Source of the DNA: Paractinoplanes ovalisporus
Lineage (GTDB): Bacteria; Actinomycetota; Actinomycetes; Mycobacteriales; Micromonosporaceae
Length of the DNA: 64,000 nt
Reading direction: 5' to 3'
NCBI RefSeq assembly: GCF_016834655.1
Contig: NZ_JAENHP010000003.1
Span: forward strand, 620,001-684,000
The position numbers and the translations under genes were made by a program. Under the pieces are notes generated by a model, which was not told the origin of the DNA, did no database searches, and saw only the letters and a list, made by a program, of their open reading frames with translations. Positions within the stretch are counted from its first letter, which is position 1. Every line of letters starts with the position of its first letter. Of this stretch, positions 45,777-55,145 are shown one piece after another.

Positions 45777-47213
45777 TTATGGCGCGGCGTTCAACAGGTC
45801 GAGGGCGCTGTGCTGGCAACTGTGGTTGGTGCTGCGCCACGGACCGGCCCAGTGCGACCCGTACGCGTCGATGCTGTTCCGGTCGGTGGCGTACGCGCTG
45901 TCGGCGTTGCGCTGCAGGTAGGAGTTGTACGCCCCGCCCGTCGCGGCGTTGAGCACACCCAACCCCCGTACGGCGGCGCCCTTGAACGAGACACCGTCGC
46001 CCGAGCACGTGTCGGGCTCGTTGGGCTCACGCATGATCCCGCCCGGCGACAGATAGCCGCTGCTGGTCAGCGCGTCCCCGATGCGCCGCGCGGTGGCGAG
46101 CGCGTCGGCGTCCCCGGTCAGCTTGTTGAGCTGCACCAGCGCGTTGATCAGCACACCCTGGTTGTAGGTCCAGGTGACGTCGCCGTTGTTGCGGCAGGTC
46201 GTCATGTTGATGCCGTCGTTGACCAGGTTCGAGCTGTTGAGCATGCCGGTCGTCTTGAACCAGGCCCAGCCGGCCTGGGCGCGCTGGCGATAGACGGTGT
46301 CGCCCGCGATCCGCTGGCTCAGGGCGGCGTTGAGCTGGATGTAGAGGCTGTTCTGGATGGCGTTCTTGCTGGCCCGGTCGGTCTTCCAGTAGATGCCGCC
46401 GCCGCAGCGCGTGTCCCAGTAGCTGTGCATCCAGTCGGCGTCCACACGGGCGGTGTTCAGGTAGCGGCTGTCACCCGTGACGTCGTACGCGGCCACCCAG
46501 GCCAGACCCCACCAGCCGGTGTCATCGAGGAACTCGTTGCGGAACTGGCCCTGCCGCGAGTTCACATTCTTGTCGTACGTGGACGCGATCACGTACTGGT
46601 AGCTGCGCATCCCGCTGCGCCTGATGTTGTCGATGATCGCGGTCAGCGCGTTGGCGCCGGTCCACCACCCGTTGCTGTCGAACAGGCCGTTACCCCGGTC
46701 GAACCGCATCATCAGCGCGGTCGCGGCGGCCGTACGCCGGTCCCAGGCGTTCCAGTTGCTGCGCGCCCACGCCGTGCACACGATCTCGGGCCGGTCGCCG
46801 GCCTTCCCGCAGGCCCGCAGGGCGCCCACGCCGTTGGATCCCCAGTCGTCGACATTGAATTGCGCCGTACGCCATCCGCCCGACCCGCTGGGAATGCCGG
46901 TGGCCCCGAGGCGACTGCCGTCGGCCCAGTCCCGCCCGCCGTCGAACGACCGGTCCAGCCACACCTCGTCCCCGGCCTGCCCGCCCTCGACCGACCCCCA
47001 CACCATGGCGTCGGTGTCGTTGACGTGCACCTTGAACGACCGCCCATAGAGCGACACGCTCACCGGAACCCGGTCGGCGGGCGCCAGCCCCGCGTCGCGC
47101 CCGTCGCAGTAGCGATTGCAGATCGTGGCCGCCTGCGCCGCCGTTGCCGTCTGAACCTGCACAAGAGCCGTCGAGGCCAGAACCACCACGACCGCCAGCC
47201 GCCGGATAGTCAT
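45777..47213 (-). CDS. Secreted glycoside hydrolase family 76 (alpha-1,6-mannanase type)
   Basis: A 478-residue exported enzyme: signal peptide of about 32 residues (LAVVVVLASTALVQVQTA), a short beta-rich N-terminal region with CNRYCDG, then a GH76 (α/α)6 domain from about residue 155 with the catalytic Asp pair in FLDDTGWWGLAW. It should cleave α-1,6-mannan of fungi or of the cell's own mannolipids. Its ATG lacks a clear Shine-Dalgarno; an in-frame TTG lies seven codons earlier. AAAC-C-GTTT at 47223-47231 just upstream is LacI-operator-like. Confidence 0.88.
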   Translation of the reverse strand: MTIRRLAVVVVLASTALVQVQTATAAQAATICNRYCDGRDAGLAPADRVPVSVSLYGRSFKVHVNDTDAMVWGSVEGGQAGDEVWLDRSFDGGRDWADGSRLGATGIPSGSGGWRTAQFNVDDWGSNGVGALRACGKAGDRPEIVCTAWARSNWNAWDRRTAAATALMMRFDRGNGLFDSNGWWTGANALTAIIDNIRRSGMRSYQYVIASTYDKNVNSRQGQFRNEFLDDTGWWGLAWVAAYDVTGDSRYLNTARVDADWMHSYWDTRCGGGIYWKTDRASKNAIQNSLYIQLNAALSQRIAGDTVYRQRAQAGWAWFKTTGMLNSSNLVNDGINMTTCRNNGDVTWTYNQGVLINALVQLNKLTGDADALATARRIGDALTSSGYLSPGGIMREPNEPDTCSGDGVSFKGAAVRGLGVLNAATGGAYNSYLQRNADSAYATDRNSIDAYGSHWAGPWRSTNHSCQHSALDLLNAAP

Positions 47214-47325
47214 AGTGTTAACAAACCGTTTCAATCGAAATTAGTCAATGCCCGATCGCCGCCCGTGCCCCTTCGGGCAGCCGCCCGCAGATCGGTCTCG
47301 GCCCGCCACGCCGTACGCTCGGGTC

Positions 47326-47838
47326 ATGATCGACGTGCGGCGGGCCACGACCGGGGACGCGGCGGAGCTCGTGCGGCTCCGCGGCGTCCTTTTCGGCATC
47401 GCGGAGGACTCCGACGATGACGGGTGGCGGGAAGCATCACGGCAGATCCTGATCCGCCGGCTGGCGGTGCCGTCACCGACCATGGCCGGGTTCGTGGTCG
47501 ACCAGCCGGACGGCGCCGGGCTGGCCGCCTCCGCCGTGGGCATCATCGAGGAGCGGCTCGGCGGGCCCGGCAACCCGAGCGGACTCGTGGGCTACGTGTT
47601 CAACGTCGCGACCGACCCCGGCCATCGGCGTTCCGGCTATGCCCGGGCGTGCACCGATGCACTGCTCACCTGGTTCCGGAACCAGGGCATCCGGACGGTC
47701 GACCTGCGAGCGACGGCGGCCGCCGAGCCGCTGTATCTGAGTCAGGGCTTCCGGCGCACCGCTGACCCGGCCATGCGCCTGAAGCTGCCCGTCGCCGCTG
47801 TGGATGACCCGGTTGTCCACAGCGAGGAGATCCGGTGA
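47326..47838 (+). CDS. GNAT-family N-acetyltransferase
   Basis: A 170-residue GNAT: acetyl-CoA motif region VGYVFNVATDPGHRRSGYAR (the pyrophosphate loop) and LRATAAAEPLYLSQGFRRT at the end. Substrate unknown. Its 3' end overlaps the next acetyltransferase start by GTGA, so the two form an operon. Confidence 0.87.
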   Translation: MIDVRRATTGDAAELVRLRGVLFGIAEDSDDDGWREASRQILIRRLAVPSPTMAGFVVDQPDGAGLAASAVGIIEERLGGPGNPSGLVGYVFNVATDPGHRRSGYARACTDALLTWFRNQGIRTVDLRATAAAEPLYLSQGFRRTADPAMRLKLPVAAVDDPVVHSEEIR

Positions 47839-48428
47839 CGCTGGAGGAACAGTGGGCGCGTATCCGGTCGGGGGCGATGTATGACGACCTCACCGACGAA
47901 CTGGTGCGGGCCCGGCAGAACACGGTGTTGCTGACGAGCGAGTACAACGCCAGTTTCGGGGAGCCCCCGGCCGTGCGCGAGGCGGTCCTGCGGCGGTTGC
48001 TGCACAGTGTGGGCGAGGGCTGCCATTTCGAGCCGACGTTCCGGTGCGAGTTCGGGTCCGGCATCACGGTCGGCGACCGCTTCTACGCGAACTTCGACTG
48101 CGTCATGCTCGACGGCGGCGGCATCACGATCGGCGACGACGTGCTGTTCGGCCCACGGGTGGGCATCTACACGAGCAATCACGCGATCGACCCGTACGAG
48201 CGGGCGGCCGGCGGCTGCTACGCGAAGCCGGTCACCATCGGCAGCCGGGTCTGGATCGGCGGCGACGTGACCATCAACCAGGGCGTCACCATCGGCGACG
48301 GCGCGATCGTCGGCTCGGGCAGCGTGGTCACCCGGTCCGTACCGGCCGGGGTGATCGCAGCCGGCAACCCGGCGCGGATCCTGCGGGAGATCACCGACGC
48401 CGACAAGACCGGCTTCACACCTTCGTAG
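47835..48428 (+). CDS. Maltose/galactoside O-acetyltransferase-like hexapeptide enzyme
   Basis: A 197-residue left-handed beta-helix acetyltransferase of the LacA/Maa type: N-terminal MTLEEQWARIRSGAMYDDLT, hexapeptide turns from about 70, the catalytic His in IYTSNHAIDP and a C-terminal VTRSVPAGVIAAGNPARILR. It acetylates a sugar hydroxyl from acetyl-CoA. GTG start coupled to the GNAT gene. Confidence 0.9.
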   Translation: MTLEEQWARIRSGAMYDDLTDELVRARQNTVLLTSEYNASFGEPPAVREAVLRRLLHSVGEGCHFEPTFRCEFGSGITVGDRFYANFDCVMLDGGGITIGDDVLFGPRVGIYTSNHAIDPYERAAGGCYAKPVTIGSRVWIGGDVTINQGVTIGDGAIVGSGSVVTRSVPAGVIAAGNPARILREITDADKTGFTPS

Positions 48429-48464
48429 GATCCATGGGATGGGACGGCGGAACGGAGGCTGGGT

Positions 48465-49409
48465 GTGACGCGTGTCGGAGTGATGCTGCCGCGGGATCTG
48501 CCTGTGGACGAGGTTCTGGGTTATGCACAGCGGGCCGAAGCGCTCGGCTTCGACGAGCTGTGGGTGGTCGAGGATCTGGGGTTCCGCGGGGGTGTCGCGC
48601 AGGCCGGTGCGGTGCTGGCCGTGACGTCGCGGATCACGGTGGGCATCGGGATCCTGCCTGCGGGGGCCCGCAACGCGGCGTTCGCGGCGATGGAGCTCGG
48701 AACCCTGGCCCAGTTGTTCCCGGGGCGGCTGATCGCGGGGATCGGCCACGGCATGCCGGACTGGATGCGCCAGGTCGGCGCGTGGCCGGCCAGCCCGCTG
48801 ACGTTGCTGGAGGAATACACGGTCGCGCTACGCACTCTGCTGCGCGGCGAACCCGGCCCGACGGCGGGACGCTACGTCGACGTCGAGGGTGTGGTCATCG
48901 GCGAGCGTCCCCGGGCGGTGCCGCCGGTGGTGCTGGGTGTGCGCGGCCCGAAGTCGATCGCTGTCGCCGGGCGGGTCTCGGACGGCGTGTTGCTGGCCGA
49001 GCCCGCGGCGCCGCCGTACATCGAGGCTTCGGCCCGCATCATGGGCGCTCCGCTCGAGGTCATCACGTACGACGCGGCGGTGGTCGGCGACGATGGCCCG
49101 GCCGCGCGTGACCTGGTGCGGCCCGGCCTGGCCTGGATCGGCGAGCCGGACTGGGCGCCCCACCTGGCCGCGATGCCGTTCGCGGACGACCTCGCCCGAC
49201 ACCGCAAGGCGTCCACCGGCCCCGAGGAGTTCGCCGCCACCATGCCCGACGAGTGGGTGCGCGAGCTTGCCTTGGCCGGAACTCCCGACGACGTACGGGC
49301 CCAGATCGCCGCCCGCCACGCCGCCGGCGCCACCAGCGTGGTGATGATCCCGGCCGAACCCGACCGCCTCGACGCCCTGACCCGCTTGGCCCAAGCCCTC
49401 GACCGCTGA
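48465..49409 (+). CDS. Luciferase-like (LLM class, probably F420-dependent) oxidoreductase
   Basis: A 314-residue TIM-barrel protein of the bacterial luciferase-like group: VGVMLPRDLPVDEVLGYAQR, GFDELWVVEDLGFRGG, ITVGIGILPAGARNAAFAAM and FPGRLIAGIGHG. In actinomycetes this subfamily generally uses F420 rather than FMN; that is a family expectation. GGAGG precedes the GTG start. Substrate unknown. Confidence 0.85.
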   Translation: MTRVGVMLPRDLPVDEVLGYAQRAEALGFDELWVVEDLGFRGGVAQAGAVLAVTSRITVGIGILPAGARNAAFAAMELGTLAQLFPGRLIAGIGHGMPDWMRQVGAWPASPLTLLEEYTVALRTLLRGEPGPTAGRYVDVEGVVIGERPRAVPPVVLGVRGPKSIAVAGRVSDGVLLAEPAAPPYIEASARIMGAPLEVITYDAAVVGDDGPAARDLVRPGLAWIGEPDWAPHLAAMPFADDLARHRKASTGPEEFAATMPDEWVRELALAGTPDDVRAQIAARHAAGATSVVMIPAEPDRLDALTRLAQALDR

Positions 49410-49474
49410 GGCCTTGATCACCGGCGGATGTGCCGTCCACAGCCGTTCTTGTGGATTGGGCGGCGTGTCGCCGG

Positions 49475-49981
49475 TCAGTCGGTGTTCTGGGCCAGGGCGC
49501 GCATTGCTTTCACGTAGCGGTTGGTGGCGTAGTGCTGGGCCAGGCGGGCGAACGGGCCGCCGAGGCGGGTCAGCAGCGTGGCGGGGCGGCTGAACGCGCG
49601 GATCTGGAACCGGACCTCGCCGTCGGCGGTGAGCAGGACGATGAACGCCTCCTCGCCCCGCTCGGGGTGACCGGGCAGGGTCCCGTACCCGAAGCCCTGC
49701 CGGTTCTCCTCGTCGAGCATGTAGACGACGCGGCACGGCACGGTCATCCCGTAGAAGCGCAGGATCACGTCGCCGCCCTCGGCGGCGCGCTCGTCCGCCC
49801 GGACCACGCGGAACCCCGCCTCGCGGTGCATGCGCCAGTGCAGGAGCCCGTCCGCGGCCCGTTCGAACGCCGCGCGCCCCGAGCCGATCGGCACGTCGCG
49901 GACGACATGCCCGTACCCGGAAGGCATCGGCTCCTGCTGGGTGGCGCCGACCTCGGCGTACGTGAGAAGCGGTTTTGTCAT
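49475..49981 (-). CDS. DUF1990 protein
   Basis: A 168-residue protein: LTYAEVGATQQEPMPSGYGH, IGSGRAAFERAADGLLHWRM and YGTLPGHPERGEEAF, the features of DUF1990. No catalytic motif is known. It overlaps the PrsW gene by ATGA and is the last gene of a three-gene unit. Confidence 0.87.
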   Translation of the reverse strand: MTKPLLTYAEVGATQQEPMPSGYGHVVRDVPIGSGRAAFERAADGLLHWRMHREAGFRVVRADERAAEGGDVILRFYGMTVPCRVVYMLDEENRQGFGYGTLPGHPERGEEAFIVLLTADGEVRFQIRAFSRPATLLTRLGGPFARLAQHYATNRYVKAMRALAQNTD

Positions 49982-51144
49982 GGGGTGACCCCTCGCAGGC
50001 GCAGCAGTTCGTGGCGGGCGTGAGCGACCCGCGGGGTCTCCTCACCGCGGGCGGCGGCGATCTCGTGGGCCAGGTCGCCCACGCTCTCTGTCAGCAGGTT
50101 GGCCCGATGACGGTTGTGGACAACCTTGCGGAAGTGGCGGCGGTCCTTGTGGAGACCGCTCACCGCGGTGAGCAGCTGGGGATCCACCACGCCGGCCTCG
50201 ACCTCGGGGGCGAGCAGGTCGCGGATCCACCGCCGTTCGGTGGACGACGCCAGCCGGCGTATCCACAGCAGCAACGCGATCGCCAGCGGCATCAGGATCA
50301 GGTAGGGCATGGCCACGGTGAGGAACGCGTTGCCGAAGGCCAGCCCGGCCACGTCGTCCCAGGCGAAGTGCAGGAACATGGCGCCCAGGCAGGCCAGCAC
50401 CCCGCGGACGACATGCCGCTCACCCGCGGCACGCCCGAGTATCCACATGACGCCCGTACAGAAGATGGCACTGAACAGGGCGTGCGAGGTGATGCCGGCG
50501 AACCCGCGGATGCCGAGGATGAACAGCGACGACGACAGTTGATTCTCGCCGAACGTGCTGGTCGCGTTGTTGTACGCGTACAGGATGTCTTCGGAGACCT
50601 GGAATCCGAGCCCGATGAACGCGCCGATGATGAAGCCGTCGTACGCGCTGCGGATGAGCACCGGGGCCAGGCCGATCAGCAGGATCAGGCCGAGGGCCTT
50701 GCCCCACTCCTCGTTGATCGGCGCGGTGAGGCCGGCGCCCCACTTGGCCGCGCCGGCCGGGCCGAGCAGCTTCGACCAGATCTCCAGCATCGCCGCGTTG
50801 GCCGGCAGCGCGATCCAGAACGTCGCCGCGAACCCGCCCCACACGAAACCGGTCGCGAGCAGACTGCCCGGCTGCCCGGTGTAGCGGTTCTGGCGGCGCA
50901 GGAAATAGAGCCACGGGATCAGGTAGATGCCGAAGAACAGGATGCCGCTGGTCACGGCGAGCCGGTAGGTGTCGAAGCCCGCGCCGAAATACTTGATCAT
51001 GCCGACGGCGCCGATGCCGACACCGCCGAGCCAGACCCAGAACGCGGCGTTGTGCGGCTGGAAGAGCTTGAACCGGACGCCCCAGCCGGACTGCTCGATC
51101 GCGGTGAGCTGGGCGCTCTTGGCGGGGCTGCTGGTGACGGTCAT
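49978..51144 (-). CDS. PrsW-type intramembrane protease
   Basis: A 388-residue membrane protein with about nine helices and the PrsW motifs: NEEWGKALGL (the EE pair), GFQVSEDILYAYN, SHALFSAIFCTGV and LHFAWDDVAG. PrsW proteases cleave membrane anti-sigma factors or other anchored substrates. A 100-residue basic cytoplasmic tail follows the last helix. The upstream gene product, a single-pass protein, is an obvious candidate substrate or partner, from position only. Confidence 0.88.
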   Translation of the reverse strand: MTVTSSPAKSAQLTAIEQSGWGVRFKLFQPHNAAFWVWLGGVGIGAVGMIKYFGAGFDTYRLAVTSGILFFGIYLIPWLYFLRRQNRYTGQPGSLLATGFVWGGFAATFWIALPANAAMLEIWSKLLGPAGAAKWGAGLTAPINEEWGKALGLILLIGLAPVLIRSAYDGFIIGAFIGLGFQVSEDILYAYNNATSTFGENQLSSSLFILGIRGFAGITSHALFSAIFCTGVMWILGRAAGERHVVRGVLACLGAMFLHFAWDDVAGLAFGNAFLTVAMPYLILMPLAIALLLWIRRLASSTERRWIRDLLAPEVEAGVVDPQLLTAVSGLHKDRRHFRKVVHNRHRANLLTESVGDLAHEIAAARGEETPRVAHARHELLRLRGVTP

Positions 51145-51764
51145 GCGCCGGCTCCCGGGGTGATGCTGCGCAGCAGCGCCTGGAACTCGGTGGAGTACTG
51201 CTGGAACGAGCCGGGCACGGTGCTGGCCTCCACGAGGAGGGCCGGTGCGGCGTCGGGCTCAGTGGTTGACATCTTGAACGCGGCGATCAACTCGTCTCCG
51301 GACTGCCCGCTGGCCGTCCGCACCACCCCGACCAGGCCGGAGGTCGTGGTGAACGTGCTGGGCGCGCCGGAGATGTTGGCGTCCGGGTCTTCCGAGCGGA
51401 TCACCTGCTCGAGGAACTGCGCCGCCGTCCCGTCGAAGGCGGCGCCGGTGATCTGGATCTCGGCGCCGGCCTTGGCCAGCTTCACGGTGTCGTTGGTCGG
51501 GCTCACCCCGGCCCGGTCGCTGACCAGCGATCCGTCCTCGAGCTGCCAGCCGACCGGCGGCACCGCGGTCGCGCCGTCGCCCAGGTCGAGCACGTCGCCG
51601 GCCTTGATCGGGTTGTCCCACGGCACGATCGCATTGAGCGCCGGCCATCCGTAGATGAGCAGCAGCGCGACCACCAGCACGAAGATCGCCGGTCTGAGCC
51701 GCCGCCGGTCCAGACCGAGCCACCGATGTTCGACCGGCACCCAACCCGGTATGTCTGTAGTCAT
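51141..51764 (-). CDS. Single-pass membrane protein with extracytoplasmic domain
   Basis: A 207-residue protein: cytoplasmic 25 residues, one membrane helix (LRPAIFVLVVALLLIYGW), then about 160 residues outside. No family recognised. Its stop overlaps the PrsW start by ATGA. The topology is that of a regulated intramembrane proteolysis substrate, which is inference. Confidence 0.75.
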   Translation of the reverse strand: MTTDIPGWVPVEHRWLGLDRRRLRPAIFVLVVALLLIYGWPALNAIVPWDNPIKAGDVLDLGDGATAVPPVGWQLEDGSLVSDRAGVSPTNDTVKLAKAGAEIQITGAAFDGTAAQFLEQVIRSEDPDANISGAPSTFTTTSGLVGVVRTASGQSGDELIAAFKMSTTEPDAAPALLVEASTVPGSFQQYSTEFQALLRSITPGAGA

Positions 51765-51774
51765 GTCGACCCCC

Positions 51775-51795
51775 TGAGCAACAACCTAATGCTCA
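51775..51795. promoter_or_regulatory. Inverted repeat in the PrsW/glgX divergent promoter
   Basis: TGAGCA, nine bases, TGCTCA, ten bases upstream of the minus-strand membrane gene start and 35 before glgX. Likely a regulator site. Confidence 0.45.
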
Positions 51796-51830
51796 GATGA
51801 GTCGATCGCGCGGATTGACGGGAGTGGTTA

Positions 51831-53957
51831 GTGGGAAGCAACGCCCCCATGAAGATCTGGCCCGGGAACCCCTACCCGCTGGGTGCGACCTACGACGGAG
51901 GGGGGACGAACTTCGCCCTCTTCTCAGAACTCGCCGAGCGGGTCGAACTGTGTCTCTTCGACGACGACGGCAACGAGACACGCGTCGACCTGCCCGAACG
52001 GGAGGCCCTCGTCTGGCACGGGTATCTGCCGCGGATCGTCCCCGGCCAGCGGTACGGATATCGGGTGCACGGGCCGTACGACCCGTCGCGGGGACTGCGC
52101 TGCAATCCCAGCAAACTGCTGCTCGATCCGTACGCGAAAGCGATCGACGGGCACAACGACTGGAACGAGGCCCTCTTCGCGTACCGGTTCGGCGACCCCG
52201 ATTCCCGCAACGACGAGAATTCCGCCCCGTACGCGCAGAAGTCCGTGGTCATCAACCCGTTCTTCGACTGGGGCAACGACCGGCCGTTGCGCATTCCGTT
52301 CCATCAGACGGTCATCTATGAGGCGCACGTCAAGGGCATGACCGAACGCCACCCCGAGATCCCTGAGGACGTACGGGGAACGTATTCCGGTCTGGCTCAT
52401 CCGGCAATGATCAAGTATCTGAAACGGCTCGGGGTGACCGCCGTCGAGTTGATGCCGGTGCACCAGTTCGTGCACGACAGCACGCTCGTCGACCGCGGCC
52501 TGACGAACTACTGGGGCTACAACACGATCGGCTTCTTCGCGCCGCATAACGGATACGCCTCGTTCGGCGGGCACGGCGGTCAGGTCCAGGAGTTCAAGTC
52601 GATGGTGAAGGCCCTGCATCAGGCCGGCATCGAAGTGATTCTCGACGTGGTCTACAACCACACGGCCGAGGGCAACCATCTCGGGCCGACACTGTCGTTC
52701 CGGGGCATCGACAATCCGGCCTATTACCGGCTGGTCGACGAGGACAAACAGTACTACTACGACACCACCGGCACCGGGAACAGCCTGAACGTGCGCCACC
52801 ACGAGTCGCTGCGGCTCATCATGGATTCGCTGCGCTACTGGGTGACCGACATGCATGTCGACGGTTTCCGGTTCGACCTGGCGGCCGCGCTGGCCCGCGA
52901 GTTCCACGCCGTGGACCGGCTGGCCGCGTTCTTCGACCTGGTCAACCAGGACCCGGTGGTCTCGCAGGTCAAGCTGATCGCCGAGCCGTGGGACGTCGGC
53001 GACGGCGGGTATCAGGTGGGCGGTTTCCCGCCGCTGTGGACCGAATGGAACGGCCGTTACCGCGATTCCGTCCGCGATTTCTGGCGGGGCGAGCCGGCCT
53101 CGCTCGGCGAGTTCGCCTCCCGGTTCACGGGCAGTTCCGACCTGTATGAGATCGACGGCCGCCGCCCGATCGCGTCGATCAACTTCGTCACCGCGCACGA
53201 CGGCTTCACGCTCAACGATCTGGTGTCGTACAACGAGAAGCACAACGATGCCAACGGCGAGGGCAACCGGGACGGTGAGAGCCACAACCGGTCGTGGAAC
53301 TGCGGTGTCGAGGGGCCGACCGACGACCCCGACATCGTGGCCCTGCGCGAGCGGCAGAAGCGCAATTTCCTGGCCACCCTGCTGTTGTCACAGGGCGTGC
53401 CGATGATCTCCCACGGCGACGAGCTGGGCCGCACGCAGGACGGCAACAACAACGTCTACTGCCAGGACAACGACATTTCCTGGATCGACTGGACCGACGC
53501 CCGCAACCAGGACGTGCTGACCGGGTTCACCCGGCGGCTGACCGAACTGCGGGCCAGGCATCCCATCTTCCGGCGGCGGCGCTTCTTCACCGGCGACCCG
53601 GTCGGCGACGACAAGGTGCCCGACATCGCGTGGCTGCGGCGGGACGGCCAGCCGATGACCGAGGCCGACTGGAACACGCGCAGCGGCATGACGATGACCG
53701 TTTTTCTCAACGGCCACGGCATTCCGGAACGTGACGCCCTCGGCGAGCCGATCATCGACGACTCGTTCCTGCTGCTGTTCAACCCGCTCGGCGAGAGCGT
53801 GCAGTTCACGCTGCCGGACCGCAGTTTCGGCCGCACCTGGGAGCTCGTGGTCAACACGGCCGACCCGCTGCTGGCGGTCCGGCGCAAGACAGCCCGGGCG
53901 GCGACGCAGCTGGAGGTGATGGGTCACACCATGGTGGTTCTGCGGTGCCGTTACTGA
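51831..53957 (+). CDS. glgX: Glycogen debranching enzyme
   Basis: A 708-residue GH13 isoamylase-type enzyme. An N-terminal CBM48 ([20 protein letters not shown]) precedes a barrel with [22 protein letters not shown] (nucleophile Asp), LIAEPWDVG (acid Glu) and FVTAHDGFT (third Asp). It removes α-1,6 branches of glycogen trimmed by phosphorylase. GTG start with GGAG six bases before; a Met seven residues in is also possible. No other glg gene is present. Confidence 0.94.
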   Translation: MGSNAPMKIWPGNPYPLGATYDGGGTNFALFSELAERVELCLFDDDGNETRVDLPEREALVWHGYLPRIVPGQRYGYRVHGPYDPSRGLRCNPSKLLLDPYAKAIDGHNDWNEALFAYRFGDPDSRNDENSAPYAQKSVVINPFFDWGNDRPLRIPFHQTVIYEAHVKGMTERHPEIPEDVRGTYSGLAHPAMIKYLKRLGVTAVELMPVHQFVHDSTLVDRGLTNYWGYNTIGFFAPHNGYASFGGHGGQVQEFKSMVKALHQAGIEVILDVVYNHTAEGNHLGPTLSFRGIDNPAYYRLVDEDKQYYYDTTGTGNSLNVRHHESLRLIMDSLRYWVTDMHVDGFRFDLAAALAREFHAVDRLAAFFDLVNQDPVVSQVKLIAEPWDVGDGGYQVGGFPPLWTEWNGRYRDSVRDFWRGEPASLGEFASRFTGSSDLYEIDGRRPIASINFVTAHDGFTLNDLVSYNEKHNDANGEGNRDGESHNRSWNCGVEGPTDDPDIVALRERQKRNFLATLLLSQGVPMISHGDELGRTQDGNNNVYCQDNDISWIDWTDARNQDVLTGFTRRLTELRARHPIFRRRRFFTGDPVGDDKVPDIAWLRRDGQPMTEADWNTRSGMTMTVFLNGHGIPERDALGEPIIDDSFLLLFNPLGESVQFTLPDRSFGRTWELVVNTADPLLAVRRKTARAATQLEVMGHTMVVLRCRY

Positions 53958-53987
53958 TATCCACCGGCGCCAAGGTGTCGCGCCTCG

Positions 53988-54260
53988 GTGGGCGGCTTGT
54001 GGACCGTCGTTCTCCACAAGCTGTTCGCCGAGGCGGATGCCTATGTTGACACGATCAATGTTGACGAGGATGTCCACCTCGTCCTGCCGCCGGGTAATCC
54101 CAACGGCAAGGGCGATCACAGCTGCGACCCCAACCTGTGGTGGGGAACGCCGCTGGACCACGCCGTAGCCCTTCTCAGCTACGAAACACGCGCTAACGGC
54201 CGCGGTTGCGGGGATGGTTGCGCGCCGTGCGCTCGTTGCCGTGGCGGTAATTGCCGGTGA
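53988..54260 (+). CDS. Doubtful small open frame after glgX
   Basis: A 90-codon frame from a GTG. The first 70 residues look protein-like (acidic, TINVDEDVHLVLPPGNPN, then SCDPNLWWGTPLDHAVALL), with third-position GC lower than the neighbours. The end runs antisense into the next gene and becomes Cys/Arg-rich. There is no good ribosome site. It may be a small gene or a decayed one. Confidence 0.3.
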   Translation: MGGLWTVVLHKLFAEADAYVDTINVDEDVHLVLPPGNPNGKGDHSCDPNLWWGTPLDHAVALLSYETRANGRGCGDGCAPCARCRGGNCR

Positions 54261-54420
54261 GGCGGGCCATCAGCTCCTGGGGGTCGCTCTCGTCGACCTC
54301 GGCCAGGAACCGCGCGGCCGTGGCTCCGCGCAGAACGCCGGCCGGGCGCCCGTGATGGAGAAGCTCGACATCACCGTTCTTGCGGATCCGGTACGTGAAT
54401 CCCTCTGGTGAACCTGACAT
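54193..54420 (-). CDS. Small hydrophilic protein
   Basis: A 75-residue protein: FTYRIRKNGDVELLHHGRPA, then GVLRGATAARFLAEV and a basic Asn/Arg-rich tail. The beta-strand plus helix pattern suggests a nucleic-acid or peptide-binding small fold. No family is firmly recognised. Confidence 0.65.
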   Translation of the reverse strand: MSGSPEGFTYRIRKNGDVELLHHGRPAGVLRGATAARFLAEVDESDPQELMARLTGNYRHGNERTARNHPRNRGR

Positions 54421-54586
54421 CGCTCCATGCTCGCGGGCGCCCCGGCTCCCGCGCGACCGATTTCCGTCCCGCCGGTCAGCCGTCTCCAGCCACGGGGTGA
54501 GGGCCGCTCGCACGGGGGTGGGCTTGGCGGCGGCCTCTACTCCACAGTCAGCCGGTCGGGCTCCTCGACGGCCCAGCTGGTCGGGC

Positions 54587-54808
54587 TCAGACCTGCTGGG
54601 ACTCGGTGGTGGAGGGGTGCAGCTCGGCCGTGGTGTCGCGCACGAACTTGCCGGTGCTGGTGCTGCGGTTGACCGTACGGTCCTTGTCGCTGTCGTCGCC
54701 GCCGACGTGCTCGGTCGTCGTGCTCTCCGGGTTGCGCTCGACGGTGCTCTCCTTGACGAACTTGCCCGTCTTGGCGCTGCGGTGGACGTCGTGCTCGTTC
54801 CCGGCCAT
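54587..54808 (-). CDS. Small protein made of two TGKFV repeats
   Basis: A 73-residue polar protein with AAGGAG seven bases before the ATG. Residues 10-33 and 48-70 are copies of one unit: R-S-x2-TGKFV-[KR]-[ED]-[ST]-T, then E-x2-P-x-STTE. Short stand-alone repeats of this kind are common in actinobacterial genomes and have no known role. Probably disordered and soluble. Confidence 0.75.
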   Translation of the reverse strand: MAGNEHDVHRSAKTGKFVKESTVERNPESTTTEHVGGDDSDKDRTVNRSTSTGKFVRDTTAELHPSTTESQQV

Positions 54809-55000
54809 GACAAATCTCCTTCACTGGTCATCAGGGGGTGTCCTCTTTGACCTTCCCGTCCGCCGAACGCCCAAACATCCCGCGGCGCGGTGGAGGCGCG
54901 TGGCCTGTGGTCGACGCGCGCGACGTTCGGCGGCGGTCCCGAGACCGAGTCGTGATGGCGCCCTGGACCGGCACGACCTTGACGTCAGCCCGCCCCCGGT

Positions 55001-55145
55001 GTGTTCAATGCGCGGCGGAGTGACGCTTCACCGCGGTCTCCCAGCCGGGGAGGGTGGCGGCGTCGCGGTCGGCGTGCTCAATGCGCGGCGGAGTGACGCT
55101 TCACCGCGGCTTCCCAGCCGGGGAGGGTGGCGGCGTCGCGGTCGG
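55001..55145. repeat. 73-base tandem duplication at the 3' end of the citrate synthase gene
   Basis: Bases 55001-55072 and 55074-55145 are about 96% alike, differing at about three positions. The right copy is the true end of the citrate synthase gene. The left copy, beyond the stop, still encodes the last 22 residues (DRDAATLPGWETAVKRHSAAH) and its own stop at 55005-55007. It is a gene-end remnant. Confidence 0.92.

Noticed and set aside
51775-51795. TGAGCA/TGCTCA repeat as a terminator
   Set aside because: It sits between divergent starts rather than after any stop codon, so an operator is more likely.
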